From Candidatus Helarchaeota archaeon (GTDB lineage: Archaea; Asgardarchaeota; Lokiarchaeia; Helarchaeales; HEL-GB-A): a DNA stretch of 56,355 nt. This document shows positions 1-8,599 of this stretch, in pieces. The notes below the pieces were generated by a model. That model was not told the DNA's origin. It searched no databases and saw only the letters and a program-made list of their open reading frames with translations. A program made the translations under genes and the position numbers. How positions within the stretch are numbered: position 1 is the stretch's first letter; every line of letters begins with the position of its first letter. The stretch covers positions 1 through 56,355 of the forward strand of contig JABXJT010000027.1 in NCBI GenBank assembly GCA_013375455.1. The letters run 5' to 3'.

Positions 1-436
1 AAGCCATTTCTGGTGGGGTTCCTTGATCGTCCGCAGAGATGTAGACACACCAGGTCCCCTCGGTAGCTGGTGACGGGAGATGATAAGTATTGGTTGCCCA
101 TCCCGAACCGTCTGTAAGGGAAGTATCAAAATGTACGGTAGTAGAGGTATTATCATCGATCTGAAAGCTCACGAGTCCGTTCACCACCGGTGAGCCCATG
201 TCATCCTCGAAATAGACAGTCATTTCTACCCACATGTCAGATTGATAGGCTGACGCGTTGGTATAAACGGTGGCAGTATAAGTTTGCCTACTCTCGATCC
301 AACCGTCATTTATATATGAATTATTGTTTGGTGTTCCATTCAAACCAATGACCAGAGTGAACAAGATGGTTATGAACATAAAACTCAATAAAAGTAAGAA
401 TACAGATTTGTGTTTTCTCAAAAAATGTAGCCGCAT
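1..436 (-). CDS. Secreted/membrane-anchored protein with Ig-like domain, C-terminus cut by window edge
   Basis: This is a minus-strand frame open to the window start, giving 145 visible residues. The start is the ATG at 436-434, with a GGAGTG Shine-Dalgarno seven bases upstream. The N-terminus (MRLHFLRKHK) is basic and followed by a long hydrophobic stretch (about residues 12-31), so it is a signal peptide or anchor. The rest is polar, rich in Thr, Tyr and Asn, with a pattern (WVEMTVYFEDD, VVNGLVSFQID, GWATNTYHLP) like Ig/Big-type extracellular beta-sandwich domains that begin 'defvtltv...G.pv.ng.v'. Extracellular location is inferred. The family is not identified and the C-terminal part is outside the window. 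Confidence 0.75.
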   Translation of the reverse strand, partial: MRLHFLRKHKSVFLLLLSFMFITILFTLVIGLNGTPNNNSYINDGWIESRQTYTATVYTNASAYQSDMWVEMTVYFEDDMGSPVVNGLVSFQIDDNTSTTVHFDTSLTDGSGWATNTYHLPSPATEGTWCVYISADDQGTPPEMA

Positions 437-796
437 TTTTTTACACTCCGCATCGAACATTATCTCTACAAATGTAGGGAATTATTTTTATTCAAAAAAG
501 TGGGTTTACGGATAAATTCTTTCAACTTTTAGTTCTTAAATATACCGAAAAAGCCGATTAATCCACTGAAAGTGGAGTTAAATTAATGCAAAAAGTCGCT
601 AAAAATTTTTTTATGGAGTTTAAAAAAAAGACAGGTGTCCTTTAAAGTTCGAATTTGAGGTAAATTAAGTGGAGTAAAATTAGATTGACAGATCAAAATA
701 TCGTTCAAACTGTATCTCCAAAATCTATAAACGATCAACAAATTCTCCGAATTCATCTCCCAGAGAACTTTTTTTATAGACTTGTCCCTTAGGAGA
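437..796. other. Intergenic stretch between the secreted protein and the IS110 element
   Basis: No ORF longer than about 20 codons with a ribosome-binding site is visible on either strand. A short hairpin (CCACT-GAA-AGTGG, 562-574) and several A/T runs are present. The left boundary of the insertion sequence probably lies near the right end of this stretch, but I find no terminal repeat that fixes it. Confidence 0.5.
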
Positions 797-959
797 AGTA
801 GTGAGAAGTGATCGCCACGTAAGAAATTTGAGACAACCGTTCCACGATCGGTTGAACTCCTTCTATAAACTGTGCGCGATGGATTGTCGGATCATCCCAT
901 TGACTCGTTGAAGTCGCTTTAAAAATTGATTCGAATCCATTTATTCACTTCTCACTACT
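797..959 (+). ncRNA. Candidate IS110 bridge (seek) RNA region in the left end of the element
   Basis: A perfect 14-base inverted repeat (AGTAGTGAGAAGTG at 797-810; its complement at 946-959) encloses 135 bases directly upstream of the transposase. Inside are a CAACCG/CGGTTG hairpin with a 9-base loop (834-854) and a weaker ATGG/CCAT hairpin with a long loop (about 881-900). IS110-group elements are known to carry a bridge RNA of about 150-200 nt in the left non-coding end, whose internal loops base-pair with target and donor DNA. Position, size and a long closing stem with internal loops fit that. RNA identity is inferred; the loops have not been matched to target or donor sequences. Confidence 0.5.
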
Positions 960-979
960 ACACCCTGAAGGTGCATGAT

Positions 980-2380
980 ATGGTACGTCGAAAGACCCAT
1001 AAAAAGGTTATTGAACTAGTGGAAGGAGAAGGACGCCGGAAATCCGGCGTCATTATGGGAACGGACGTGCATAAGAGCGTACTCGCCTATTGCATTGGTT
1101 CCGAGACCCGTATTTTGAAAGAGGGAACCGTCCCCAATACGAAAGACGGCATCTGCGACCTGATTGCCTGGTGTCGGCGCTATCAAGCCTGGAGCGTGGC
1201 GATGGAATCCACCGCCCAATACCATTTCAAATTCCTGTATGCCTTACTGGAGGCGCAAATTCCGGTGCTCGTGGCGAATCCGCGCCAGACCAAAGATACG
1301 CAGGGCAAGAAAACTGATAAGCTGGATGCCCGACGGATTTATTTGGCGCACCGTGATGGCCGGTTAAAGCCCTCGGTCATCTCGCCAGAAGAGACCATGC
1401 AGCTCCGCAAGGCAATGCGCCAGTTGTTGAAATTAATTAATGAACAGACCAAAATCAAACAGCGGTTGCACCAGCTCTTTCATCAAAAAGAGTTCCAAAT
1501 CAAGAAGCAATTCAAGCATTTCCTCAAGTCCCACTGGGGATTACAGGTGATGCACCAATTTCTGGATGAAGAAGTGCGTTCAGTCGTCGAACGGGAATAT
1601 CCCAAGAAGAAACGCACGGATAATATTGCGTTTATTGTCCGTGAAGTTACTCAATTTAAAAATCGACTGGGCGAAATTGAAAAAATAACCCTCAGGACTG
1701 ATGTGACGCGGCTTCTCATGCTGAAGAGTCTGGCAGACCAATTACGCCTCGTATATGTGAAGGTGGCTAAAGAGAATCTGGCGTTTCGTGCAATGATGAA
1801 GCTGTTACTGTCCATTCCTGGCATCGGTCCTGATACGGCGGCTGTTATTTTAGCCGAAATAGTGGACATCTCCTATTTTCCCACACCTGCGAAGTTAGTA
1901 AAATGGGCCGGGTTAGCCCCAAGAGTCTATCAATCAGGTCACCGTAAACGGGTTACCGGCAAAATTCACAAAGGCGGGAATAAATATCTCCGCCGTGCCT
2001 TAACTCTAGCATGTCAAAATATCCATTCAAAAGGAAACACATCCAATCAATTATGGAACTTCATTAAATCCAAGTATCAGAATCCAAAACAGGATTCCTT
2101 CTGGCGGGCCATTTGTGCTGCCGCCAGGAAATTACTAGTGATCATTTGGTTCATGCTCAAGCGGAATCAAGAATGGCACTGGCAAGTGACGGATGAAACA
2201 GTTCTCCAGCAATTGCACGCGAAAATTCAGCGGAAAATCAAGGGATACCAGCACATGATTGCAAAATATCAGCGGACCCAGGAGATGTTAACCCAGGAAA
2301 TAAACCAAGTCCTTGAATCTTCCCTCTACCGGGGGCAAGATCCCAAGATTCTCTTGAAAGTGTTATTGAGCTCAGTTTAA
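980..2380 (+). mobile_element. IS110-family transposase (DEDD recombinase), intact
   Basis: This protein of about 466 aa has the two IS110 domains. The N-terminal DEDD RuvC-like domain shows GTDVHKS (first Asp), AMESTAQYH (Glu) and KTDKLDARRI (Asp pair). The C-terminal Transposase_20 domain shows SIPGIGPDTAA, WAGLAPR, a YQSG segment likely to contain the catalytic Ser, and the GGNKYLRRAL signature. The frame is open from 926, but the ATG at 980 has GGTG six bases upstream and avoids overlap with the left-end stem; the ATG at 1054, just before the first catalytic Asp, is also possible. Codons are visibly more GC-rich than in the neighbours, consistent with recent acquisition. No frameshift or stop is seen, so it may be active. 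Confidence 0.95.
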
Positions 2381-2513
2381 GCGTTTTAAGAACAGTGAGC
2401 ACGTGCCACTTTCTATTCAAGCAGAAGGTGAAACTTACGTAAAAAGCTTTTAAGCGGAAAAGGGAATAAAAAATTTAAAAATTCTATAAAAAGTTCTAAA
2501 AATCTATCACGCA

Positions 2514-2541
2514 AAATGCGCAAATTGGAGAAATGCGCAAA
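2514..2541. repeat. 11-base direct repeat between transposase and structured RNA region
   Basis: AAATGCGCAAA occurs at 2514-2524 and 2531-2541, a 17-base period. It lies between the transposase stop and the TATA box at 2555. It could be a remnant of the element's right end or a protein-binding site for the downstream promoter. The role is unknown. Confidence 0.4.
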
Positions 2542-2554
2542 CAGATCCCAAGAG

Positions 2555-2562
2555 TTTAAATA
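2555..2562 (+). promoter_or_regulatory. Archaeal TATA box upstream of candidate ncRNA
   Basis: TTTAAATA matches the archaeal TATA consensus and stands immediately before a GC-rich, ORF-free stretch. Archaeal transcription normally starts about 25 bases downstream, which predicts a start near 2580, where the first stable hairpin begins. No mapped start is available. Confidence 0.4.
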
Positions 2563-2579
2563 GGAGGGGGTCGTTTACC

Positions 2580-2940
2580 TAACTGACCACACCAACTTCT
2601 CTTGGTGAGGGATTATTACTCAAAGAGCCTGAGTTTCAGGAAGTAATTCCCCTAAGTCCCAGCGGTTGTTCGCACAAGTCGGGGACATCATAAAGCCCCG
2701 TTTGAAACCGAGCAGTCCCTCCTAGGAACTGGACAAGAACTCACGTGAACTTTGAGTAGCGCGGGGTAACTCCCTTCAGGGCTCCGGATCCAACGACACA
2801 CAAGAAATTTCTCTTGGCAACACACAAATTTATGATGGATGCACTGAACCCGGCGACGGGCGCACAGCCTGATAACCTTAGGGCTGGTCTACTCTTCTCA
2901 GGGTAGATGGAGAATTGGCATAGAAATTTATAGATTTTTA
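2580..2940 (+). ncRNA. Candidate structured non-coding RNA of unknown family
   Basis: A stretch of about 340 bases is much more GC-rich than its surroundings, lacks a credible ORF and folds locally by eye. Helices include CACCAA/TTGGTG (2588-2608 region), GGGA..ATTACT/AGTAAT..TCCC enclosing CCTGA-GTT-TCAGG, GTCCC/GGGAC enclosing GCG/CGC, CAAGA/TCTTG (around 2800-2816), CCCG-GCGA-CGGG with a GNRA loop, AGCC/GGCT, and TCTACTC/GGGTAGA near 2889-2908. It starts about 25 bases after a TATA box and ends in T-rich DNA. I could not match the conserved cores of RNase P, SRP RNA, tRNA or rRNA. It might belong to the adjacent IS110 element or be an independent host RNA. Confidence 0.5.
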
Positions 2941-3075
2941 TAGGAATTTATAAATTTTTATAATTAATTTGAAGGTTATCATAGTAATATCGGTATTCAT
3001 GATTAAATCTTGAAAAAAATTGTCATGCTAAATAACAGGTACTGGAATGATTACAATAGAAAGGGGCTGTAAATT

Positions 3076-3177
3076 ATGCCCTGGCTTCTATTTATCAGTT
3101 GTTTTTTTTTAATAATGGTTTTATTGTTACTTAGAAAAAGAATGTTGGATGTTTGGCAATTGAATCCGAATTGGTAG
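3076..3177 (+). CDS. Possible 33-residue single-span membrane peptide
   Basis: A short ATG-initiated frame encodes a hydrophobic helix (about residues 3-19) followed by basic RKR residues and a polar tail ending LNPNW. A GGGG run lies about nine bases upstream of the ATG. The composition (TM helix followed by positive charges) is that of a small membrane protein, but a frame this short in AT-rich DNA may be chance. Confidence 0.25.
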   Translation: MPWLLFISCFFLIMVLLLLRKRMLDVWQLNPNW

Positions 3178-3320
3178 AGGACTCCGAAAGACTAGCTGAA
3201 AATTTTTCAAAAAGTAAATATGGTTTGTGGCTTTCTAGAATTCGAATAAGAACTTATCAATTTTATCATATTATATAGAAAAGAATAATTATTAGAGCTC
3301 AAAATAGGTGGAGTAGTAAA

Positions 3321-5666
3321 ATGAGTCCCAGACAAACACTCAAAATATCGACTTATTTTCTCATTAGTTTATTGCTTTTCGGAGTGTTTCTAATTCAAAT
3401 TGGATTGTTGAATGATAAATTGCAAAATAAAATAAATGAATCTCAAGAATTTACCAACAATCCTTTAAAATTACTGTCGGGAGCCAATTTAACACTGCAA
3501 TGGTCCGTTAATACATCTCTTTATGGGAATTTTGATGCTCTTTGGGGAATTGCAGTGGGGGATGGAGATGGGGATGGTCAACTGGAGATAGCAGTTGTAG
3601 GAGAAAACGGCACTTTATATTGTTTAAATGGTTTGAATGGATCTCTCTTATGGAACTATTTCTGTTCAGGTCCAACTTATAGTGTAGCATTTGGAGATAT
3701 TGGGGCGGATGGTAAAGATGAGATAATTACGACCCAAGTTGTTGATCCTGGATTTCCAAGAATACAGAACATCACGGTTTTTAATTTCACCACACACTTA
3801 CCAATTTCCGGAGGTTATAGCTTGTCCTCGATACCTGCGATAAGAATTATAGGTATTGGGGCGGGAGACATTAGAAATACCTCAAATGAAGAGGTTCTTT
3901 TCTTTGATAATCAAGGGATTGTATACGTGTTTAATGGTGAAACCAATGCTGAATTTGATCGGGATTTTGTATTGGGTTCAATTATTCCCTTTTTTGGGGG
4001 GTTAAATCAAGGGTTTGATATCAATTTTGGAGATATTAATAATGATGGTGTTCCAGAATTCGTTGTTGGTGGTATTAATAGCGGGAATGGGAGTACGAGT
4101 TTAAATCGATGGGAAACTGGGGCTGTGAGTAATATTTGGGATTTTAATCTTAACACAAGTGCTTACTGTTCTATTGCAGATTTTGGGGATGTAAATGGAG
4201 ATGGAAGGGATGAAATTGTGGTTGGAAGTAGGCAAAATAATCTCGTTCCAGGAGGGGAAGTGTTTCTTCTTAATGGTGAAACCGCTGATATAATTTGGCA
4301 GTTTAATACTAGTTCAAATAATATTTATGATATCTCCTGTGGAGACATTCATAGTGATGGAAAAGATGAGATCGCGATCGCTGTTGGTGGCGATTTGAAT
4401 TATACATATGTTTTGGAAGGAGAAGATAATTCAACCGTGTGGGGGATTCCCTCTGCTTACGCAATTAATGGTGTTGAGCTTGCTGATATCAACAACGATG
4501 GTAAATGCGAACTAATTACAATGGGAAATGAATTTGTGAATGTCTACTGGATAGATACGGATGGAGATGGATTCACAGACATAGATGATTTAGATGATGA
4601 TAACGATAACATTACTGACATTTTCGAAACTTCCTTATATCAAACAAATCAATTTCTCGTTGATTCTGATTTTGATAACTTGACCGATCCAGCTGAACTC
4701 TTTGCGTATCATACAAATCCCATCGCATGGGACTCGGACAATGATAATTTGAGCGATTGGCAGGAACTCTTTTACTATTTTACGGATGCAACTAATCCGA
4801 ACACCGATGGGGATAATTTAACTGATGGAGAGGAGGTTCTATTAGGTTTAATTCCAACCGATCCTGATACGTACAATGACGGGTTTTTAGATAGTTGGAG
4901 CTATTTTCTTGATGATGACAATGATAACCTCACGAACTTTCAAGAACTAAATATTTACTTCACATTACCGAATGATGTAGATACAGATAATGATGGACTC
5001 AGTGATTGGCAGGAAATAAACATAACTGGGACGTGCCCAACTAATCCCAATTCAGATGGAGATTTTCTAACCGATCTGGAGGAAATTCAGCAAGGGCTTG
5101 ATCCGCTGGATCCGGATACGGATGATGATGGGGTTTTAGATGGAGCAATTCCGCCAGAAACTTATGATTGGCTCTTTTATCTCCTACTCGGAATTACAAT
5201 AGCCTTGGCAGTGTTTTTGACATTCAATGCAAGGTTTTATATCAAATATAGACGGGGGGAAATTCCCTTCCCAAGAACAAGGAAGAAAGCAGAGTCTCTT
5301 AGAAAAACGATTAGGGAAAGTGTTTGGTTTTGGGGTCATGGATCAAAAATCCTCAAAAATTTTGACAAGTTAATAGCTCAAAATGCCACCACTATTACAC
5401 TGGAGGCATTAACCCGCACATGGACTCAGCATTATAAAAACTCATATATGAATATATTCAAACTCTCAGAAGAGGAAGCCCTGATTCGGGCCGAGAAACA
5501 AAAGAAGAAAGATATCTTAGAATTATACAATTTATTGAAAGATAAAATTGATATTAAGGTAGTTCCAATTATATTTGGTAAATATGCTGGAACTGATTCC
5601 TATCAGTTTGAGATTTGGGACGAAGAATCCAAGCAACCTCCAGAAACCAATGAAGACGATACCTAA
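3321..5666 (+). CDS. Integrin-alpha-like FG-GAP propeller and calcium-repeat transmembrane protein
   Basis: This 781-aa protein has an ATG start preceded by GGTGGAG. A signal anchor (about residues 8-30) leads to a propeller region (about 75-410) with repeated FG-GAP/VCBS loops such as GDGDGDGQLE, GDIGADGKDE, GDINNDGVPE, GDVNGDGRDE, GDIHSDGKDE and ADINNDGKCE. Residues about 410-610 hold thrombospondin-type-3/EF-hand-like Asp-rich loops (DTDGDGFTD, DSDNDNLSDWQE, DTDNDGLSDWQE). A single TM helix (about 616-640) precedes a basic cytosolic tail of about 140 aa rich in Lys and Glu. The expected topology is a large outside, calcium-binding ectodomain and a small inside domain. Fourteen bases separate it from the GTPase at 5681, suggesting an operon. 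Ligand and function are unknown; receptor or adhesin is an inference. Confidence 0.85.
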   Translation: MSPRQTLKISTYFLISLLLFGVFLIQIGLLNDKLQNKINESQEFTNNPLKLLSGANLTLQWSVNTSLYGNFDALWGIAVGDGDGDGQLEIAVVGENGTLYCLNGLNGSLLWNYFCSGPTYSVAFGDIGADGKDEIITTQVVDPGFPRIQNITVFNFTTHLPISGGYSLSSIPAIRIIGIGAGDIRNTSNEEVLFFDNQGIVYVFNGETNAEFDRDFVLGSIIPFFGGLNQGFDINFGDINNDGVPEFVVGGINSGNGSTSLNRWETGAVSNIWDFNLNTSAYCSIADFGDVNGDGRDEIVVGSRQNNLVPGGEVFLLNGETADIIWQFNTSSNNIYDISCGDIHSDGKDEIAIAVGGDLNYTYVLEGEDNSTVWGIPSAYAINGVELADINNDGKCELITMGNEFVNVYWIDTDGDGFTDIDDLDDDNDNITDIFETSLYQTNQFLVDSDFDNLTDPAELFAYHTNPIAWDSDNDNLSDWQELFYYFTDATNPNTDGDNLTDGEEVLLGLIPTDPDTYNDGFLDSWSYFLDDDNDNLTNFQELNIYFTLPNDVDTDNDGLSDWQEINITGTCPTNPNSDGDFLTDLEEIQQGLDPLDPDTDDDGVLDGAIPPETYDWLFYLLLGITIALAVFLTFNARFYIKYRRGEIPFPRTRKKAESLRKTIRESVWFWGHGSKILKNFDKLIAQNATTITLEALTRTWTQHYKNSYMNIFKLSEEEALIRAEKQKKKDILELYNLLKDKIDIKVVPIIFGKYAGTDSYQFEIWDEESKQPPETNEDDT

Positions 5667-5680
5667 CAAATAGATAAAAA

Positions 5681-6220
5681 GTGATTAAATTGGAGAAAAA
5701 ATTCTTATATTTCTTTAAAATAAGCATTGTGGGAGATTATGCAGTCGGAAAAACTTCCTTAATAGATCGGTACGTGAATGAAAAATTCGAGGCGGATTAT
5801 ATAGCAACAATGGGGGTCAATATCACGTTGAAAAATTTCAAGTTAGGGGATCTGCCGGTACAATTAATGCTTTGGGATATTGGTGGTTCAGATAAATGGG
5901 CGAATTTAAGAACAATGTTCTACCGAGGATCGAGCGGAGTGATTCTTGTTTATGACGTGACCCGACCAGCGACATTCCTCAACATCACTCATTATCTAGA
6001 GGATATGGAACATACAATAAACAAAAAATTACCCTTTATTTTGCTTGGAAATAAGGTTGATCTCGAACATCTCAAAAAGATTGAACCGGAAATTGCGGAA
6101 AAACTAATGGAAGAATCAAATGGGGTAGCCTTATTCGAAACCTCGGCGAAGACTGGGGAAAATGTAGAAAATGCCTTTAAATTAATTGCGCAAGCATGTT
6201 TAAAATCTAAAAAAGAGTAG
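5681..6220 (+). CDS. Ras/Rab-like small GTPase, G3 Gln replaced by Ser
   Basis: This 179-aa protein has a full small-GTPase core: P-loop GDYAVGKTS (residues 18-26), switch I ATMGVN, G3 WDIGGSD, G4 GNKVD and G5 ETSAKTG. The residue equivalent to Ras Gln61 is Ser, so intrinsic hydrolysis is probably slow or uses another residue. There is no C-terminal cysteine for lipidation, so membrane attachment would need a partner. The start is GTG at 5681, with TTG at 5690 as an alternative; no clear Shine-Dalgarno is present. Translation may be coupled to the upstream membrane protein, whose stop is 14 bases away. That layout suggests the GTPase works with the cytosolic tail of that protein (inference). 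Confidence 0.9.
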   Translation: MIKLEKKFLYFFKISIVGDYAVGKTSLIDRYVNEKFEADYIATMGVNITLKNFKLGDLPVQLMLWDIGGSDKWANLRTMFYRGSSGVILVYDVTRPATFLNITHYLEDMEHTINKKLPFILLGNKVDLEHLKKIEPEIAEKLMEESNGVALFETSAKTGENVENAFKLIAQACLKSKKE

Positions 6221-6248
6221 TTTTTAATTTTCAAAGAAGAATACAGAA

Positions 6249-7079
6249 TTACGTTTTATAGCAAAGGTTGGCTAAATGCCTAAAAGCATTATTCACGTTC
6301 TCGCCCGTCTTAGCGGAAGTTTCGTAAAAAATTGCGTGTAGCTCGAGTGCTGATTTTTCCCCAGTGTCTTTTTTTACGGAACGCTCTAAATCAATTTTAT
6401 TGCCGAGAATTGCCGTGGGAATTATACCGACAGTCTTCGTAAAATCGTTATACCATTTCTTTACATTTTTAAAAGTTTCGTCTCGTGAAACATCGTAAAC
6501 GATCACTGCACAATCCGCTCCCTCGTAATAGAAGTTTCGAATGTTCATGAAACTTTCGTGCCCTCCTATATCCCAAATGGTGCAAGTAATTTCCATATCT
6601 TCCAATTTAACAACTTTTAGGATGAAGTCAGTCCCAATCGTAGGAGCGTAATTCTCTTCAAATTTATCATCAGCGTGTCGCCGAATCAACGAAGATTTTC
6701 CGACAGCGGGATCACCAACCACTATGAATTTTAAGGCATAACTTTTAGATGGGGATTCTTCCGCCCCAAATCCTTTGGCCTGTCGCTCCTTTAAAGATAT
6801 ATGACGGAGGTCCTTTGGAATATCTAGGTCATCATAGAATTTATGAGCTTCCTGATAGTATTCTTCAGCCTTACTCGCTCGACCCAAAGAGAGCATGCAA
6901 TTTCCAATTTCTACAGATAAATCAGCTATTTCTTTTTTCATCTCGTCACCGAATTTCTTGTATATTTCCAGGGCTGCTTTCCATTTATTGATAACTTGTG
7001 AAAAAAACCCTTGATCACGCAGCTTTAGCCCTTCGTCAATTAATTTCAAAGCCTTAACTTTTTCTGCATTTTCCGTCAT
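6249..7079 (-). CDS. TPR-like domain fused to Rab-like small GTPase
   Basis: In this 276-aa protein, residues about 1-95 are paired amphipathic helices of TPR type (GFFSQVINKWKAALEIYKKF, then MLSLGRASKAEEYYQEA). From about 115 there is a Rab-like G domain with P-loop GDPAVGKSS (122-130), switch I PTIGTD, G3 WDIGGHE, G4 GNKID and G5 ETSAKTG. The Gln61 equivalent is His, the residue found at the comparable place in translational GTPases. The start is the ATG at 7079, with GGGAG seven bases upstream; a TTG two codons earlier is less well placed. There is no lipidation Cys. It is convergent with the GTPase at 5681. TPRs usually bind protein partners, so this may be a GTP-gated adaptor (inference). 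Confidence 0.9.
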   Translation of the reverse strand: MTENAEKVKALKLIDEGLKLRDQGFFSQVINKWKAALEIYKKFGDEMKKEIADLSVEIGNCMLSLGRASKAEEYYQEAHKFYDDLDIPKDLRHISLKERQAKGFGAEESPSKSYALKFIVVGDPAVGKSSLIRRHADDKFEENYAPTIGTDFILKVVKLEDMEITCTIWDIGGHESFMNIRNFYYEGADCAVIVYDVSRDETFKNVKKWYNDFTKTVGIIPTAILGNKIDLERSVKKDTGEKSALELHAIFYETSAKTGENVNNAFRHLANLCYKT

Positions 7080-7278
7080 CTGCAAGCTCCCGTTTAATGA
7101 TTCGAATTAATGAGTAAAAATGATAGTTTCATTCACAAAATTATTTGTTATCTTCATTTAAAAAGGAATAACAATTTTGCATGATTACGTTGTAGCGATT
7201 ACTCAGCAAATTTAAATAATGTAGATGGCAACCTTTAGATTAATCTGTAAAATTTATGAGAGAAACACGTGAACGAGA

Positions 7279-8580
7279 ATGATTGACCTAAATCAAAAAA
7301 ATCTAGAAGTTAAAGATGGGCACTTAATGATTGGTGGGTGTGATACTCTAAAATTAGTAGAAAAATTTGGGACACCAATCTATGTGGTAAATGAATCATT
7401 AATAAGACAACGTTTTCATCAGTTGAAGGAAGCATTAGAAAAAAGTTATTCAAAAATTAGGATACATTATGCGGTTAAAGCTAACATAAGTATTGCTATT
7501 CTTAAAATTCTTCAGCAGGAGGGTGCATCTTTAGATTGCGTTTCTATCGGAGAAATTTACGCTGCCTTAAAAATCGGATATTCTCCTGAACAAATAATTT
7601 ATACGGGAAATAATTTTACAAATGAAGATTTTGAATATGCGTTGACGAATGGGGTTATTATCAATTTAGATGCACTGTCACAGATTAAACGACTGAAAAG
7701 GAAAATGGAAGAGAAAAATTTCACCCGTGATATACTATCTTTTCGTGTAAATCCTGAATTTGGGAGTGGACATCATGATCACGCGATTACTGCGGGACCT
7801 GATATTAAATTCGGAATAGATGAAACGTCAATTATTCAAGCATATAGGGAAGCCCAAGAGTCAGGTTTCAATCGTTTTGGAATTCACATGCACATTGGCT
7901 CGGGAATCATGGAAATCAACCCATTTCAACTTGCTGCGGAAAAATTCTTAGATATCGCAGGAAAAATACATGATGAATTAGGAATCCAATTTGAATTCAT
8001 GGATTTCGGTGGAGGAATTGGGATTCCTTATAAACCAGGGGAAACACCGTTTGAATTAGACGGCTATGCTTCTACAATTTTGGGATTGTTTAAAGATAGA
8101 ATAAAAGATTTAGGTCTAGGAGAACCCACCTTTTGTATAGAACCTGGGCGGTTCATCGTTGCTGAATCAACTGTCATTTTATCTGAAGTAAATACCATAA
8201 AACAAACGGCTCATAAAAATTATATAGGAATTGATGCTGGGTTTCACAATTTGGTACGGCCTACAATGTATGGTTCCTATCACGAAGTTCTTATAGCGAA
8301 TAAAATGGACCAGGACCCTGAAAAACTGTATGATATTGCAGGGCCACTCTGTGAATCAGGGGATATTCTTGCAAAGAACCGAAACCTCCCCTTAATTGAA
8401 GAAGGTGATATAATTGCAATACTCGATGCAGGTGCCTATGGCTTCACTATGGCAAGTAATTATAATGCTCGGCCCTATGCCGCTGAAATAATGGTAAGGG
8501 ATGGACAGTCCTTTCTCATTCGGGAAAAGCAGCCCTTAGAAGACCTCTTAAAATACCAAAATATCCCAGAATTTCTCTAA
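7279..8580 (+). CDS. lysA: Diaminopimelate decarboxylase
   Basis: This 433-aa protein, the usual length, is a PLP enzyme of fold type III that converts meso-diaminopimelate to L-lysine. The PLP lysine is K67 in HYAVKAN. Other signatures are GIHMHIGSG, FGGGIG (phosphate binding), EPGRF (about E288), CESGD (the catalytic Cys region) and the C-terminal AYGFTMASNYN. The start is ATG 7279, preceded by AACGAGA. With dapF and the aminotransferase at 30-32 kb it marks a DAP route to lysine. It is transcribed alone, away from the GTPase at 6249. Confidence 0.97.
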   Translation: MIDLNQKNLEVKDGHLMIGGCDTLKLVEKFGTPIYVVNESLIRQRFHQLKEALEKSYSKIRIHYAVKANISIAILKILQQEGASLDCVSIGEIYAALKIGYSPEQIIYTGNNFTNEDFEYALTNGVIINLDALSQIKRLKRKMEEKNFTRDILSFRVNPEFGSGHHDHAITAGPDIKFGIDETSIIQAYREAQESGFNRFGIHMHIGSGIMEINPFQLAAEKFLDIAGKIHDELGIQFEFMDFGGGIGIPYKPGETPFELDGYASTILGLFKDRIKDLGLGEPTFCIEPGRFIVAESTVILSEVNTIKQTAHKNYIGIDAGFHNLVRPTMYGSYHEVLIANKMDQDPEKLYDIAGPLCESGDILAKNRNLPLIEEGDIIAILDAGAYGFTMASNYNARPYAAEIMVRDGQSFLIREKQPLEDLLKYQNIPEFL

Positions 8581-8599
8581 AGATAAAAAAAGATTGGAT

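Noticed and set aside
324..515. Plus-strand 63-codon frame
   Set aside because: It runs antisense to the secreted-protein gene, which has a good start, signal peptide and coding composition.
928..938. tRNA T-loop-like GATTCGAATCC
   Set aside because: No acceptor, D or anticodon arms can be built around it.
926..979. Upstream start of the IS110 transposase
   Set aside because: The extra 18 codons overlap the 946-959 stem of the candidate bridge RNA and lack a ribosome-binding site; ATG 980 is better placed.
2580..2940. RNase P RNA or SRP RNA
   Set aside because: A GAACCCGGC word resembles the 3' strand of RNase P helix P4, but no complementary 5' strand, no ACAGAAA core and no GGAAG SRP helix 8 motif is found on either strand.
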